64,000 nt of DNA, taken from Flavobacteriales bacterium. Lineage in GTDB: Bacteria; Bacteroidota; Bacteroidia; Flavobacteriales; Flavobacteriaceae. The notes below the pieces were generated by a model. It was given only the letters and a program-made list of their open reading frames with translations. It searched no databases and had not been told where the DNA came from. The stretch lies in assembly GCA_020635875.1 (NCBI GenBank), contig JACJYY010000004.1, positions 270,351 through 334,350 on the forward strand, in the 5' to 3' direction. Positions 9,384 to 18,519 of this stretch are shown here, piece after piece; position 1 is the first letter of the stretch; every line of letters begins with the position of its first letter. Position numbers and translations under genes: made by a program.

Positions 9384-9398
9384 ACTTCGACAGTGCGA

Positions 9399-9755
9399 TT
9401 AATTTAGATATCCCGTAATATTATTTTCTTCAAGATTGGATTCAAAATTCATAAGAAATTTTGTCCATGATATTAAATCTTCAAGTTCATCCAAGGTGTT
9501 TTCGTCAATTTTAAGACATATATCAATTAAGGGATGAGAAGTCCATATTCTATTACATGGCTGACCTTTACAATGGCTGCAATCACACATTTTAACTGCG
9601 TTTTTGATAATAGTGTATAGGTCTGAGAGTTCTTTCTGAGTCATATAGATACCTATCGTACCTATGTAAACTTGAATGTTTCTTTCTGGATTCTTTGTAA
9701 CAGTTGAGTCTACTTTATAACTTGAACCGTAGTTGTTTTTGTATATAAGATTCAT
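9399..9755 (-). CDS. Hypothetical small cysteine-rich protein
   Basis: A 118-residue cytoplasmic protein with no signal peptide. Its notable feature is a cysteine cluster CDCSHCKGQPCNR at about residues 57-69, which could bind a metal. The layout (YGSSYKVD at the start, a central beta segment VYIGTIGIYMTQKEL, then ICLKIDENTLDELEDLI) recalls short Bacteroidota proteins of the DUF6686 type, but I am not sure of the match. It converges on the AraC gene with a 15-bp gap and has its own upstream region. Function unknown. Confidence 0.6.
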   Translation of the reverse strand: MNLIYKNNYGSSYKVDSTVTKNPERNIQVYIGTIGIYMTQKELSDLYTIIKNAVKMCDCSHCKGQPCNRIWTSHPLIDICLKIDENTLDELEDLISWTKFLMNFESNLEENNITGYLN

Positions 9756-9841
9756 GGTCGAATGTTTTATTAGATCACGAATATAGTTTTTATTTTTAAT
9801 TATTCTAAATAAAAATAACTAATAACTGTGTTTTTGTATTT

Positions 9842-10630
9842 TTACTCTTTCGGAATTTTGGAATGAGGTGTTTTACCTATAGTATTTACTTCTTCTTTGT
9901 CTTTCTTTTCCTTTTTGCGTTTTATCGTGTATTTGTATCCCAACCCAAGGATATTGGTTGTTTTTGGATAAGTAGCATTTAAATCTCGTTCCATGCGGTA
10001 AAAGAACCCCAACTCCCCCATTTTTTTAAATTCATAGTCCATTCCTACTGTTAATCTAAACTTATCTAATTCCACAGGCTCTCCTTTTCTGTCTTTTCTA
10101 AATAACTCTGCGGCTACAGAAGGTGTCCACTTCGTTTTTTTAATATTGTAATCAATAGCCGTCATGAATCGTAATCTGGTGTCAGGATAATCCCCTTCTA
10201 ATTCAGAAACTCCCAACTCGTTCTTATTTTGATAACGCAGACGATACTTTAGACCAAATCGTTGTAATTTATGTTTGTACGACACATCTATGTTATATCT
10301 AAAGAAATGATTATAACCTTGTTTTTTACCTTGATTATCATTTTCGGTAATATAACGTCCAGAAAACCCTACATCAAAATGCTTATTAATTTTATACGAA
10401 ACACCCAATTGTGTAAAATACAAATCCGTTTGTGAGGCGTCTTCTTTGAGTCTAAACTGCTCTTCCAATTCTAAAGAAAATTTCTTGGTAGCCTCCCATT
10501 TTATAGCTGTGGATCCCCATGCTTCCAAGTCTCTTACTTGAACTTGCTTTGTTTTTTGGGCTTTTGCCAAAGGACTTATGATTAACGCTGCAATGATAAT
10601 CGCGAATTGAATTCCTAAAGATTTGGACAT
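9842..10630 (-). CDS. DUF2490 outer-membrane protein
   Basis: A 262-residue protein with a signal peptide (1-24, ending near PLAKA) and alternating beta strands rich in aromatic residues, as in small outer-membrane barrels. It matches DUF2490: an early KQVQVRDLEAWGSTAIKW, then repeated strands such as FDVGFSGRYITEND and FGLKYRLRYQNKNE. The C-terminal tail is lysine-rich (KRKKEKKDKEE). It starts one base after the DUF4956 gene, so the two are one unit. In many Flavobacteriia the two families are neighbours, sometimes with VTC-type polyphosphate proteins, none of which is seen here. Role unknown. Confidence 0.8.
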   Translation of the reverse strand: MSKSLGIQFAIIIAALIISPLAKAQKTKQVQVRDLEAWGSTAIKWEATKKFSLELEEQFRLKEDASQTDLYFTQLGVSYKINKHFDVGFSGRYITENDNQGKKQGYNHFFRYNIDVSYKHKLQRFGLKYRLRYQNKNELGVSELEGDYPDTRLRFMTAIDYNIKKTKWTPSVAAELFRKDRKGEPVELDKFRLTVGMDYEFKKMGELGFFYRMERDLNATYPKTTNILGLGYKYTIKRKKEKKDKEEVNTIGKTPHSKIPKE

Positions 10631-10631
10631 A

Positions 10632-11267
10632 CTAATTGTTTGTTGAGTTTGAATTATACGTGAAGCTGATTTGTACCGTCTTTTTGAGAAAATCTACTTT
10701 GCCTATGGCTAAATCATCTATTTTAACCTCAAATAAATCTTCTAGTTCTTTGATTAATTTTGGATGATTAGAAGGACTTATGTTTTCAATACTGTCATAT
10801 ACAATTTCTTGTGTTCGAGGACTTACTATTCGATCGGCTAAAATATTTTTTCTTGTCCATTGCCTTTCAATAAAATACATGGTAAGAACGATAATAGTAT
10901 TGGCTGCTAAAAGCTCTACATAACTCATTTTTTTATTGGCTAAGGCATTGATTACAGAAACACCGATAATGACAAAGAGGTAAGTCATTTCTTTTATTTC
11001 AATGGAATTTGTGCGATATCTGATGATACCAAATATGGCAAATAAACCCAATGCCATACCAATATCTAATTCGTACTTCTTTAATGTAAAACACAAAAAG
11101 AAAACTATAATACCAATCATGTAGTACGTGAACAAATACTCTATCTTTCGATTGTTATTATAATACAAATACTTAATGACAATGGTTAGAAAAAAAATGT
11201 TTACTCCAAAACGGAACACCATTTTATAAAAGTCATCATCAAAAATTGGAATGTTCAAAAACTCCAT
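10632..11267 (-). CDS. DUF4956 membrane protein
   Basis: A 211-residue inner-membrane protein with four hydrophobic segments in the first 130 residues (about 18-35, 45-62, 68-80, 92-130) and a soluble C-terminal domain (about 135-211, with ENISPSNHPKLIKELEDLF). The ALGLFAIFGIIRYRTNSIEIKEMTYLF stretch in and after the third segment is typical of DUF4956. It is co-transcribed with the DUF2490 gene, which begins one base later. The family has no settled function; links to polyphosphate or tubulin-tyrosine-like domains in other species are contextual only. Confidence 0.82.
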   Translation of the reverse strand: MEFLNIPIFDDDFYKMVFRFGVNIFFLTIVIKYLYYNNNRKIEYLFTYYMIGIIVFFLCFTLKKYELDIGMALGLFAIFGIIRYRTNSIEIKEMTYLFVIIGVSVINALANKKMSYVELLAANTIIVLTMYFIERQWTRKNILADRIVSPRTQEIVYDSIENISPSNHPKLIKELEDLFEVKIDDLAIGKVDFLKKTVQISFTYNSNSTNN

Positions 11268-11350
11268 ATTTATTATTATTAGGATAACATTATCTTAATG
11301 CTAAATTAATTGCGCTTTCGAATATAATGATAATAAAGCGATTAGAAATT

Positions 11351-12823
11351 CTAGTTGCGTTTTTTTATGACATATTGGAGCAGAATATCTACATATCGAT
11401 TAACTTCTGGAGCTATTTGTAAGGTATAATGAATATAAATGTAAAGTGGAGCAAACAGTAGTGTTTTGAGAGCTATATTGATAATCGGATGGAAAGAGAA
11501 ATCCCAAAAATAAAATACTCCAATAAAAGCAAATAACAGTATCAGGGCGTATACTGTTTTTATTGTAAATGGAAATAGCTTCATTTTTTTTACCACAAAC
11601 AACCATTTAGACCAACTGTAAATAGTCGCAGCTAACAACGTGGCAAGAGCTGCTCCATTAAGCCCTAAATAAGGTATCAATAGCATATTGAATGCAACAG
11701 ACAATAAAGCAAGCCCAACACCTAAAAACAACACCAATTTATAATAGGTAGAATTGTATATAATAGAATTGTTGTTCCCCAAAAGTAATTCAAAGTACTT
11801 GGAAAATCCGACCATAAAAACGATAGAAATACCCCCACTATATTGCTCAGGAATCAATAAATACAGCTGCTTTATATTTAGTAGTATGCCTAAAAACACT
11901 AATCCTCCAGTCACCTGTAGACTTATGGAAGATTTTTTGTACAACGCATCCAATTTATCATATTCATTATCAGCCATCAATTTAGAGGTTACGGGATGCA
12001 ATATTTGATGCATTGCTCTTGATGGCACATAGATTACTATACAAATAAAAATAGCTACAGAATAATAAGCAATGTTCTCAATACTGATGTATTGTGCGAG
12101 CATGAATTTATCTAAATCCAGCATAACCATAGCCACACTACCTGACAAAATGATAAAGGCGCTATATTCAATTATCTGTTTTGCTTCTTTGGGTATAACC
12201 AAAGAAAACGAAGGACGTCTTATGCGAAAGGCATACACCATCATCAAAACCATACTTATACCGTATATCAATACAAGTGCATAGATAAAATCAACTGGAG
12301 AAAGAAGTTCAAAGTATACTAATAATAACGTAACAGCAACCATAGCGCGTACTACAACTTCCTTGATAAAACTCCCAAATACCGATTGATAATGAGCCTT
12401 AACCCAGGCATAGAAAATTTCAAAATAAGCCATTGAAAAACCCACCAAAGGCACTATCCAGGCATAATCATAAATAATAGGGTTTTTAAATGATATTAAT
12501 TGTGCGATATCATAATAAAAAAATGCTCCAATAACCGTTAGCGGAACAATAAAAAGCAAAGGCAACAAGAGTACAAAACTCAAAAATTGTGTTTTTGACT
12601 CTTCGGTGGTGTAGGTCGGAAAATATTTAATCAAACTATTCTGTACACCAAAGGCAATCAAAGGCATTAATAAATTGGCTGAAGACAATATAAAACCCAC
12701 TAATCCATAATAGGTATCTCCCAATATGTGAGTGTAAAGAAATAACGTATTAGCCGCACCAATGGCAAACCCAATATAGGTAATTATGGCGTTTTTTATG
12801 GATTGAGAAGCGATTACACTCAT
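11351..12823 (-). CDS. Oligosaccharide flippase, Wzx/MATE-like
   Basis: A 490-residue polytopic membrane protein with about 12-14 hydrophobic helices over its full length, matching the polysaccharide biosynthesis/oligosaccharide flippase family that moves lipid-linked glycans across the inner membrane. The N-terminus (SIKNAIITYIGFAIGAANTLFLYTHIL) is typical. It follows a glycosyltransferase gene by 2 nt on the same strand, which supports a role in surface glycan assembly. The glycan is unknown; no full capsule or O-antigen cluster is present around it. Confidence 0.87.
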   Translation of the reverse strand: MSVIASQSIKNAIITYIGFAIGAANTLFLYTHILGDTYYGLVGFILSSANLLMPLIAFGVQNSLIKYFPTYTTEESKTQFLSFVLLLPLLFIVPLTVIGAFFYYDIAQLISFKNPIIYDYAWIVPLVGFSMAYFEIFYAWVKAHYQSVFGSFIKEVVVRAMVAVTLLLVYFELLSPVDFIYALVLIYGISMVLMMVYAFRIRRPSFSLVIPKEAKQIIEYSAFIILSGSVAMVMLDLDKFMLAQYISIENIAYYSVAIFICIVIYVPSRAMHQILHPVTSKLMADNEYDKLDALYKKSSISLQVTGGLVFLGILLNIKQLYLLIPEQYSGGISIVFMVGFSKYFELLLGNNNSIIYNSTYYKLVLFLGVGLALLSVAFNMLLIPYLGLNGAALATLLAATIYSWSKWLFVVKKMKLFPFTIKTVYALILLFAFIGVFYFWDFSFHPIINIALKTLLFAPLYIYIHYTLQIAPEVNRYVDILLQYVIKKRN

Positions 12824-12825
12824 AA

Positions 12826-14133
12826 TTACAACTCTATAAAATATTTAAGTTTTTTGGTTAGGTTACACCTGCTAAACTCCTGTAATCCAACTGGATGAGA
12901 TTTTAAATCAGCACCCTTATATTGTTTGTAATAATGTACTATCGCTGCTTTTAATTCTTCTTTTTGATGATATTCAAAAAATAATCCAGTATTTGTTTTT
13001 CTGATAATTGGCTCAATGTCCGAAGACTCTGGTCCAAGAGCTAAAATAGGTCTTTCAGACACCATGTACTCAAATAATTTACCAGGAATTATCCCTCTTG
13101 TTTCTATTGAATCTATTTCAATCAAAAGTAACACTTGAGAGGATTTTTGGTGTTTTATGGCTTCTTCATGAGGTAAATACCTTAGGTTTAATACAGAATC
13201 TTTTAATCCAAATGAATCAATAGTATGAATAATTTCATCACTGATTTTACCAATAAGTTTTATTTGTAAATCTTTCCTAAACGATTCATTTTCTTGTGCA
13301 ATTTCTTTTAAACATTTCCATAATATTAACGGATTTCTGTCTAAGAGAAAGGAACCTATATGCGCTATACTAAATTTTTCATCCAAAGGAGGCTTAACTA
13401 CTTGTGTAACATCATAACCGTTAGTAATTACCTGGATTGGTTTATTGGTTTTTTTAGAAAACTCCCTTTTTGTAGTATCACTTGTCGTAATTATTTTGTC
13501 CGCTTTGTTTAGAATGAGATGCTCTAGGTGTCCATGTCTATAACGCGCATAACGAGATAATTTTAACGCTTTGTGATACCCTATGCTCGTCCAAGGATCT
13601 CTAAAGTCAGCGAGCCATTGTATGTTCAATTGTTCCTTTAAGCCAAGTCCAATCAGATGTAAACTATGAGGAGGACCTGTTGTAATAACCGTTTCTATTT
13701 TATGTTCTTCTATGAAAGGCTTTAAATACCTCACAGAAGGACTTACCCATAATCGTCTTGCATCAGGAATAAAAATGTTTCCTCTCACCCAAAGTAAAAA
13801 CTTATCAAACAAAGATTGAGTATGTTTAGGAGGAATGAGTCCTGCACTGATTGTTTTGGTTTTTTTCTTCGAAAAGAAAGAAGCAATTGTATAAGGTTCT
13901 AGTATAGGTTTTGATAGTATTGTTACTCCCTCAGGAACCTCATTAATTAGATTATTATCCACGATGGGATAGGTTGGATTATCGGGTATATAAACTATAG
14001 GTTCGTAACCGTTTTCAGGCAAATATTTCACAAACTTTAACCAACGTTGAACACCTGGTCCTCCCGCGGGAGGCCAATAGTAGGTTACAATAAGTACTTT
14101 TTTCTTCAAACGCTTAAAACAAAGTTGTTGCAA
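12826..14133 (-). CDS. GT4-type glycosyltransferase
   Basis: A 435-residue cytoplasmic enzyme with a two-Rossmann GT-B layout. The N-terminal domain begins KKVLIVTYYWPPAGGPGVQRW, with the glycine-rich loop seen in GT4 enzymes; the donor-site region is FSIAHIGSFLLDRNP (about 253-268) and GKLFEYMVSERPILALG (about 358-374), where the conserved Glu of the E-x7-E region lies. It likely transfers a sugar from a nucleotide donor onto a lipid-linked glycan and is coupled to the flippase gene 2 nt downstream. Acceptor and sugar cannot be told. The start is the only good ATG before the conserved N-terminus. Confidence 0.82.
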   Translation of the reverse strand: MQQLCFKRLKKKVLIVTYYWPPAGGPGVQRWLKFVKYLPENGYEPIVYIPDNPTYPIVDNNLINEVPEGVTILSKPILEPYTIASFFSKKKTKTISAGLIPPKHTQSLFDKFLLWVRGNIFIPDARRLWVSPSVRYLKPFIEEHKIETVITTGPPHSLHLIGLGLKEQLNIQWLADFRDPWTSIGYHKALKLSRYARYRHGHLEHLILNKADKIITTSDTTKREFSKKTNKPIQVITNGYDVTQVVKPPLDEKFSIAHIGSFLLDRNPLILWKCLKEIAQENESFRKDLQIKLIGKISDEIIHTIDSFGLKDSVLNLRYLPHEEAIKHQKSSQVLLLIEIDSIETRGIIPGKLFEYMVSERPILALGPESSDIEPIIRKTNTGLFFEYHQKEELKAAIVHYYKQYKGADLKSHPVGLQEFSRCNLTKKLKYFIEL

Positions 14134-14192
14134 GGTACGAATATTGACTTATTTATAGCCACTTCATTAAATGGTTATATTTTTCTCCAAAA

Positions 14193-16964
14193 CTAAAAAC
14201 CGACAGTAATCATTGGCTCAAACATAATTTGTGATTCTTTTGTAGGGTCTACGTTAAATCTATAGCTATGTCTCATACCAAGAAAAATATCAAATAAAGT
14301 AAATAATCGAGTTTCGATTAAAAATTCTATTCCCATTGAATTCTGCTCTATTCTCTTTTGAGTTACTGTCTCCTTGTAACTTGACACATCCGCAAAGACG
14401 CCTCCTATCGCTCGTTTAAAAAAGAATATCCCTCCAAATCCTCCATCTATATTAAACAAGGGCATTTGGTAATCTAAAGAAACTCTAGCTGCTCTGTCAC
14501 TTCTGATTACATCATAGTATCCTCGTGCGTAAACAAAATTATCTATGTATAAATTTTTATCTTTTTGTGAACTGAATTCTTTTTGATACCCTCCTCCAAC
14601 TTTAATAGAATGATTGGAATCTACACCAGGAAAATAGAGGTCTAAATAAGTAGTTACTAATTTAGCATCTCTGCTTGTTGATTTATTGTATTGAACACTA
14701 AAAGTCTGTCCTCCTCTATAATTCACATTTTGATAAGCGGTACGTTTTAAATTTGAAAAACCTACATACGAGTAAATCGTTTCCATATTCGTAGAAAAAA
14801 TACTTCTATAATTTTCGAAATACGACTCAAGCTGAACGTCAGTAAAATAATTTCCGTTAACCCAACTTAGAGGTAATGCTACGCCCGCATAATAAGAATC
14901 ATTCCATATCGTATTATTTCCCTTATATTGTTCTGCTCCTAATCTCAAAATCGGGTAAGCAAAACTGTAGGAAATAGTTGCACCATAATTAAATAGTTTT
15001 TGATTTCTTAGGTATTCAGCACTAATACTTGATGAAAGATTATCCAATATATTGGTAAACTGTAAGTTCATTTTATAATTTGAAGCCGCTTGTATTAAAT
15101 CCCACCCTACCAATCGGTGTCCTCTAAACAATCCTCTATATTTTTTTACTTCATATTCTTTGTTAGGAATGCTATCTAATATGTTTTTATCAGTGATTCC
15201 CATCGAAACTTCAAATCGTTTCATTGCTGCTGGAGGCGTTACCTTGACAGATTTGTTTATGCCGTGAAAAAGTTCTAACTCCGTTAGTAATCTCCCCTTT
15301 TCAGTTTGTTCGCACATAATTAATGTGGTTCCATCCTCTGACACATCTGGCATGTACGCCCCTATTCTTACTGAGGTAATCTGATTGATTTTACGATCAC
15401 CGTTCAAGCTTAGTTCATAAATGTTATCAATCCCACTATATGAGGCACTATAATAGATATTTCCATTCCTAATATTGTAATTTCCAATGCTATGTGCTGT
15501 CCAATCCGATAGTTGAGTGGTTTCTCTGGTCGTTACATCGTATTCAAAAAACGCTAATTGAGAATTTCTTTTGGCAATAAAAACAATAGCCTGATCGTCC
15601 TCAGTCCATTTAGGAAGCACTACAAAATCATTCTCCTTATTCTCAATTACTTCTATAGTTTCTCCTGTTTTAGAGTCAATTAGAATAAGATTATTGATTA
15701 ATTCTTCGTTTGCCTGAACGGCAACTATTTGAGTTCCTGTGGTATTGAAATGAGGTGAAAAATATTTTCCTTTTTTAGTTACTGTTCGTTTTTCATTCGT
15801 ATTTAAATCGAATGATTTTATTACAGAATAATTCCTATTACTACGTCTGGCATCAACTCGTAGTTCTGTCCATGCTACTCTGTTGTTATTAATAGTCATG
15901 TAACCTTCAGGCTCAATCCCTATTTCGGTAAGTTTGGTTTCGTTTCTATTTTGTAAACGATATAAAGCATGTATTTGATCAAAACTTGATTTTACATACA
16001 CCATACTACCATCTTCCAGATAATGCGGGTTTCTGTAATTAGTAACAGTTTGTGGTTTTCTGACTAAAGGAATCTGTTGGGTAAGTTCAATCGTATCTAA
16101 TTCTTTTTCCCAAACCTCTTTCAAATGAGCATTCGACTCTCGATACAAAGCACTAGGAAAATGTCCCGTATGTTTCTTTACAGCAAAGGCAAATGGATAA
16201 AAAGGGATTCGATATTGAGAGGCCTCTCTATGAATTTTTTCCCAAACCGTATCTCCATATTCATTACGGGCATAATTAATCATACCATAACCAAAGTTAT
16301 AGTGGTCAGGCAGTAAATCTTGATAACTGCCATTTCTTACCTTTTTGTATTTATATAGTTTGTTGTTAAGCAAAAGTGCACGTTGCTCACTAAAAAAGTA
16401 AGGGGTTCTACCTCTACCTCCATTGGTTAAAGTTGTCTCCATCATTACAGCATCGCCTTCACTATACCAATCAGGTACGCTGAATGCATACATCCAAGAC
16501 CAACCTGCATGACCTTCTAACCAATACATCAGTTTGGTTAAACCTCTCCGTCCATTGGCAAATTGTTGTACATGACGGTATTCATGAATGGCCAATTGAT
16601 CCAACCAATCTAAATTTCCTAAATGATGATTATTCTGAAATGCCGTAGCAAAAAACTCACTTTTGAAAGGGCCTAGAGCAACATAGCCATTAGAAAGAAC
16701 TTGATTGGTTTGCAAAACTAAATCTATACGTTGCTTTTTATCGCCAATGGATGCCGCATGATTTTCTGCCATGACATCAATAATTGTGGCTATTCGGCTT
16801 GCTTTTTCTTCTTGTCCCTTAGGGAAGATAACACGTATATTTTTCGTTGTAATAAACTGCCATTCTATCCCAGCTGGATGCCCACCTTCTGCAATTTGAG
16901 CTTTTGCGTTTTGAAAGCTAAAAATGGTAATAGTAGCTAGTAGAATTGTGAGCGTTTTTTTCAT
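14193..16964 (-). CDS. Zinc-metallopeptidase-like / TolB-propeller / outer-membrane barrel protein
   Basis: A 923-residue secreted protein if it starts at 16964, which gives a clean signal peptide (MKKTLTILLA... to about residue 22); an upstream in-frame ATG at 17018 adds 18 residues and hides the signal. Residues 127-131 are HEYRH, a zinc-peptidase HExxH motif, and 38 residues later WYSEGD (Glu169) fits the third gluzincin ligand. From about 310 to 600 there are TolB/WD40-like propeller repeats (for example AIVFIAKRNSQLAFFEYDV). The last 300 residues look like a membrane beta-barrel ending in EPMITVGF. This suggests a surface-anchored peptidase-like protein; activity and substrate are unknown. 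It stands alone between the glycosyltransferase and VIT1 genes. Confidence 0.72.
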   Translation of the reverse strand: MKKTLTILLATITIFSFQNAKAQIAEGGHPAGIEWQFITTKNIRVIFPKGQEEKASRIATIIDVMAENHAASIGDKKQRIDLVLQTNQVLSNGYVALGPFKSEFFATAFQNNHHLGNLDWLDQLAIHEYRHVQQFANGRRGLTKLMYWLEGHAGWSWMYAFSVPDWYSEGDAVMMETTLTNGGRGRTPYFFSEQRALLLNNKLYKYKKVRNGSYQDLLPDHYNFGYGMINYARNEYGDTVWEKIHREASQYRIPFYPFAFAVKKHTGHFPSALYRESNAHLKEVWEKELDTIELTQQIPLVRKPQTVTNYRNPHYLEDGSMVYVKSSFDQIHALYRLQNRNETKLTEIGIEPEGYMTINNNRVAWTELRVDARRSNRNYSVIKSFDLNTNEKRTVTKKGKYFSPHFNTTGTQIVAVQANEELINNLILIDSKTGETIEVIENKENDFVVLPKWTEDDQAIVFIAKRNSQLAFFEYDVTTRETTQLSDWTAHSIGNYNIRNGNIYYSASYSGIDNIYELSLNGDRKINQITSVRIGAYMPDVSEDGTTLIMCEQTEKGRLLTELELFHGINKSVKVTPPAAMKRFEVSMGITDKNILDSIPNKEYEVKKYRGLFRGHRLVGWDLIQAASNYKMNLQFTNILDNLSSSISAEYLRNQKLFNYGATISYSFAYPILRLGAEQYKGNNTIWNDSYYAGVALPLSWVNGNYFTDVQLESYFENYRSIFSTNMETIYSYVGFSNLKRTAYQNVNYRGGQTFSVQYNKSTSRDAKLVTTYLDLYFPGVDSNHSIKVGGGYQKEFSSQKDKNLYIDNFVYARGYYDVIRSDRAARVSLDYQMPLFNIDGGFGGIFFFKRAIGGVFADVSSYKETVTQKRIEQNSMGIEFLIETRLFTLFDIFLGMRHSYRFNVDPTKESQIMFEPMITVGF

Positions 16965-17052
16965 GGCTGCCAATTTTATGCAACAAAAATAAAATTTTAT
17001 AAAAGCAACCAACAACAATCTCCATTAAGAATAAATAGTCATTTAGATTTTT

Positions 17053-17060
17053 TAACTTTG
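17053..17060 (+). promoter_or_regulatory. -7 promoter element (TAACTTTG) for the VIT1 gene
   Basis: An exact TAnnTTTG match 34 bp before the VIT1 start, in the divergent gap with the metallopeptidase-barrel gene. No ideal -33 TTG is seen. Confidence 0.45.
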
Positions 17061-17094
17061 ACCTGAATAAAAAAAACACTAACCACATCCTTGT

Positions 17095-17814
17095 ATGTTA
17101 TCTGAAACTAATAGATTTTACAAAACTTTAGATAATTATCTGGGTGAGTTTGTCTACGGTGGTATTGACGGTTGCGTAACAACATTTGCTGTAGTTGCTG
17201 GCTCTGTGGGAGCGGGTTTGGATAGTGGGATTATTATTGTTTTAGGATTTGCAAATCTATTTGCAGACGGTTTCTCAATGTCAGTTGGAGCCTATCTTTC
17301 TACAAAATCAACCAATGACAGCTTTAAAAAACACAAAAAACAAGAACATCTTAAAATCAAAGAAAACCCAACAAGAGAAAAAGAAAGGCTGAAAAGTATT
17401 TTACATCGAAAAGGATATGAGGGTGAGCTTTTAGAAAAAATAGTTGATTTTACCACTGAAAGCGAATCATTATGGGTGGATACAATTCTATCCGAAGACT
17501 TGGATAAAATTGAAGATCAAAAATCCCCTTTAGCCATAGGTCTTACCACTTATGTGTCTTTTATACTTATTGGTTTAATTCCTCTTTCTGTTTATGTATG
17601 GGATTATTTTAACCATTCGCTGGAAAACCCTTTCTTTTGGTCTTCTACATTAACCGCCTTAGGGTTTATTATTATAGGAATATTAAAAAGCTTTGTTTCT
17701 CACACTAACATATTTAAAAGTATATTTGAAACTTTAATTCTGGGCACGATTGCCGCTTTGGTATCTTATTACGTTGGAGATTTTTTAGAAAATTTTATTG
17801 TATCTCATTCTTAA
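17095..17814 (+). CDS. VIT1/CCC1-family Fe/Mn transporter
   Basis: A 239-residue membrane protein of the VIT1/CCC1 family, which exports or sequesters ferrous iron or manganese. The signature VYGGIDGCVTTFAVVAGSVGAGL is at about residues 18-41, followed by GFANLFADGFSMSVGAYLSTKS at about 51-72, the usual first two helices carrying the metal-pathway residues. A charged cytoplasmic hairpin (80-140) separates them from three more helices (about 145-167, 181-200, 211-232). It is a single gene with its own promoter element. A role in metal detoxification is known for the family; the metal here is inferred. Confidence 0.88.
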   Translation: MLSETNRFYKTLDNYLGEFVYGGIDGCVTTFAVVAGSVGAGLDSGIIIVLGFANLFADGFSMSVGAYLSTKSTNDSFKKHKKQEHLKIKENPTREKERLKSILHRKGYEGELLEKIVDFTTESESLWVDTILSEDLDKIEDQKSPLAIGLTTYVSFILIGLIPLSVYVWDYFNHSLENPFFWSSTLTALGFIIIGILKSFVSHTNIFKSIFETLILGTIAALVSYYVGDFLENFIVSHS

Positions 17815-17837
17815 TGATTCATTCCTATTCAAATTGC

Positions 17838-17845
17838 TATATTTG
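17838..17845 (+). promoter_or_regulatory. -7 promoter element (TATATTTG) for the barrel/MBOAT group
   Basis: Exact TAnnTTTG match 24 bp before the start of the first small barrel gene and after the VIT1 stop. It may drive the run of five same-strand genes up to 22103. Confidence 0.45.
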
Positions 17846-17868
17846 CCCTTAGTTGGTCTTTTAAATCT

Positions 17869-18507
17869 ATGGTTACACGAATAGTTGTTTTTGCTTTATT
17901 GGTTAGCACGTTAGGCTGGAGTCAGTTTAGAAACGATGCTCCAATCAAATTTGGCACATCAATATCTGTTAACTATTTCTCGTTAATGGGAGATGAAGTC
18001 CTTGAAAGTGCCCACAAACCAAGCTTGGGTACTACAATTGGTGCCGGTCTTAGTTTTCTTATCATTAAGGATACTTTTTTCAACTTAGGGGTATATTATA
18101 GCAATAATCAAACTAAATATTACGGAGAGTTTACAGATCTCTATTCTGGAAAAATAGGTAGACGAAAAATTACGCATAACTTTTACTATGTCCATTTCCC
18201 CTTTTTGATTCAGCGGTATTTCGACAATAGATTTTATCTAAAATTGGGACCTCAAGTAAGTTTACTGAATAATGTTAAACTCAGTAATTATGAATCTGTT
18301 CATACTCTACCTCCCAATTTGGAATCCAATAGAACTGAGTTGTTCGTAAATGCTGCAGTGGGTAGATCTTTTGCATATGATGCAGGAAACGAATTATATC
18401 TCGAATTAGCCAATCAATTTGGTGTATTTAATACAGGAAGTCCCAATTTCCCTAGATATAACGCAAATACAATCCTCTTTACTGTTGGATGGTACTTTTA
18501 TTTATAA
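17869..18507 (+). CDS. Small outer-membrane beta-barrel protein (PorT-like)
   Basis: A 212-residue protein with a signal peptide (1-19, ending LGWSQF) and alternating amphipathic strands such as GTTIGAGLSFLIIKDTFFNLGVYY and FYYVHFPFLIQRYFDNRFYLKLGPQVSLL, ending in an aromatic-rich strand FTVGWYFYL. This is the pattern of eight-stranded PorT/OmpW-like barrels common in Bacteroidota. The next gene, 12 nt downstream, encodes a similar protein, suggesting tandem duplication. Specific role unknown; the pair leads into an O-acyltransferase gene. Confidence 0.72.
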   Translation: MVTRIVVFALLVSTLGWSQFRNDAPIKFGTSISVNYFSLMGDEVLESAHKPSLGTTIGAGLSFLIIKDTFFNLGVYYSNNQTKYYGEFTDLYSGKIGRRKITHNFYYVHFPFLIQRYFDNRFYLKLGPQVSLLNNVKLSNYESVHTLPPNLESNRTELFVNAAVGRSFAYDAGNELYLELANQFGVFNTGSPNFPRYNANTILFTVGWYFYL

Positions 18508-18519
18508 AGAAATCTCAAG

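Noticed and set aside
16965..17018. Longer start of the metallopeptidase-barrel protein
   Set aside because: The extra 18 residues hide a clean signal peptide that starts at 16964.
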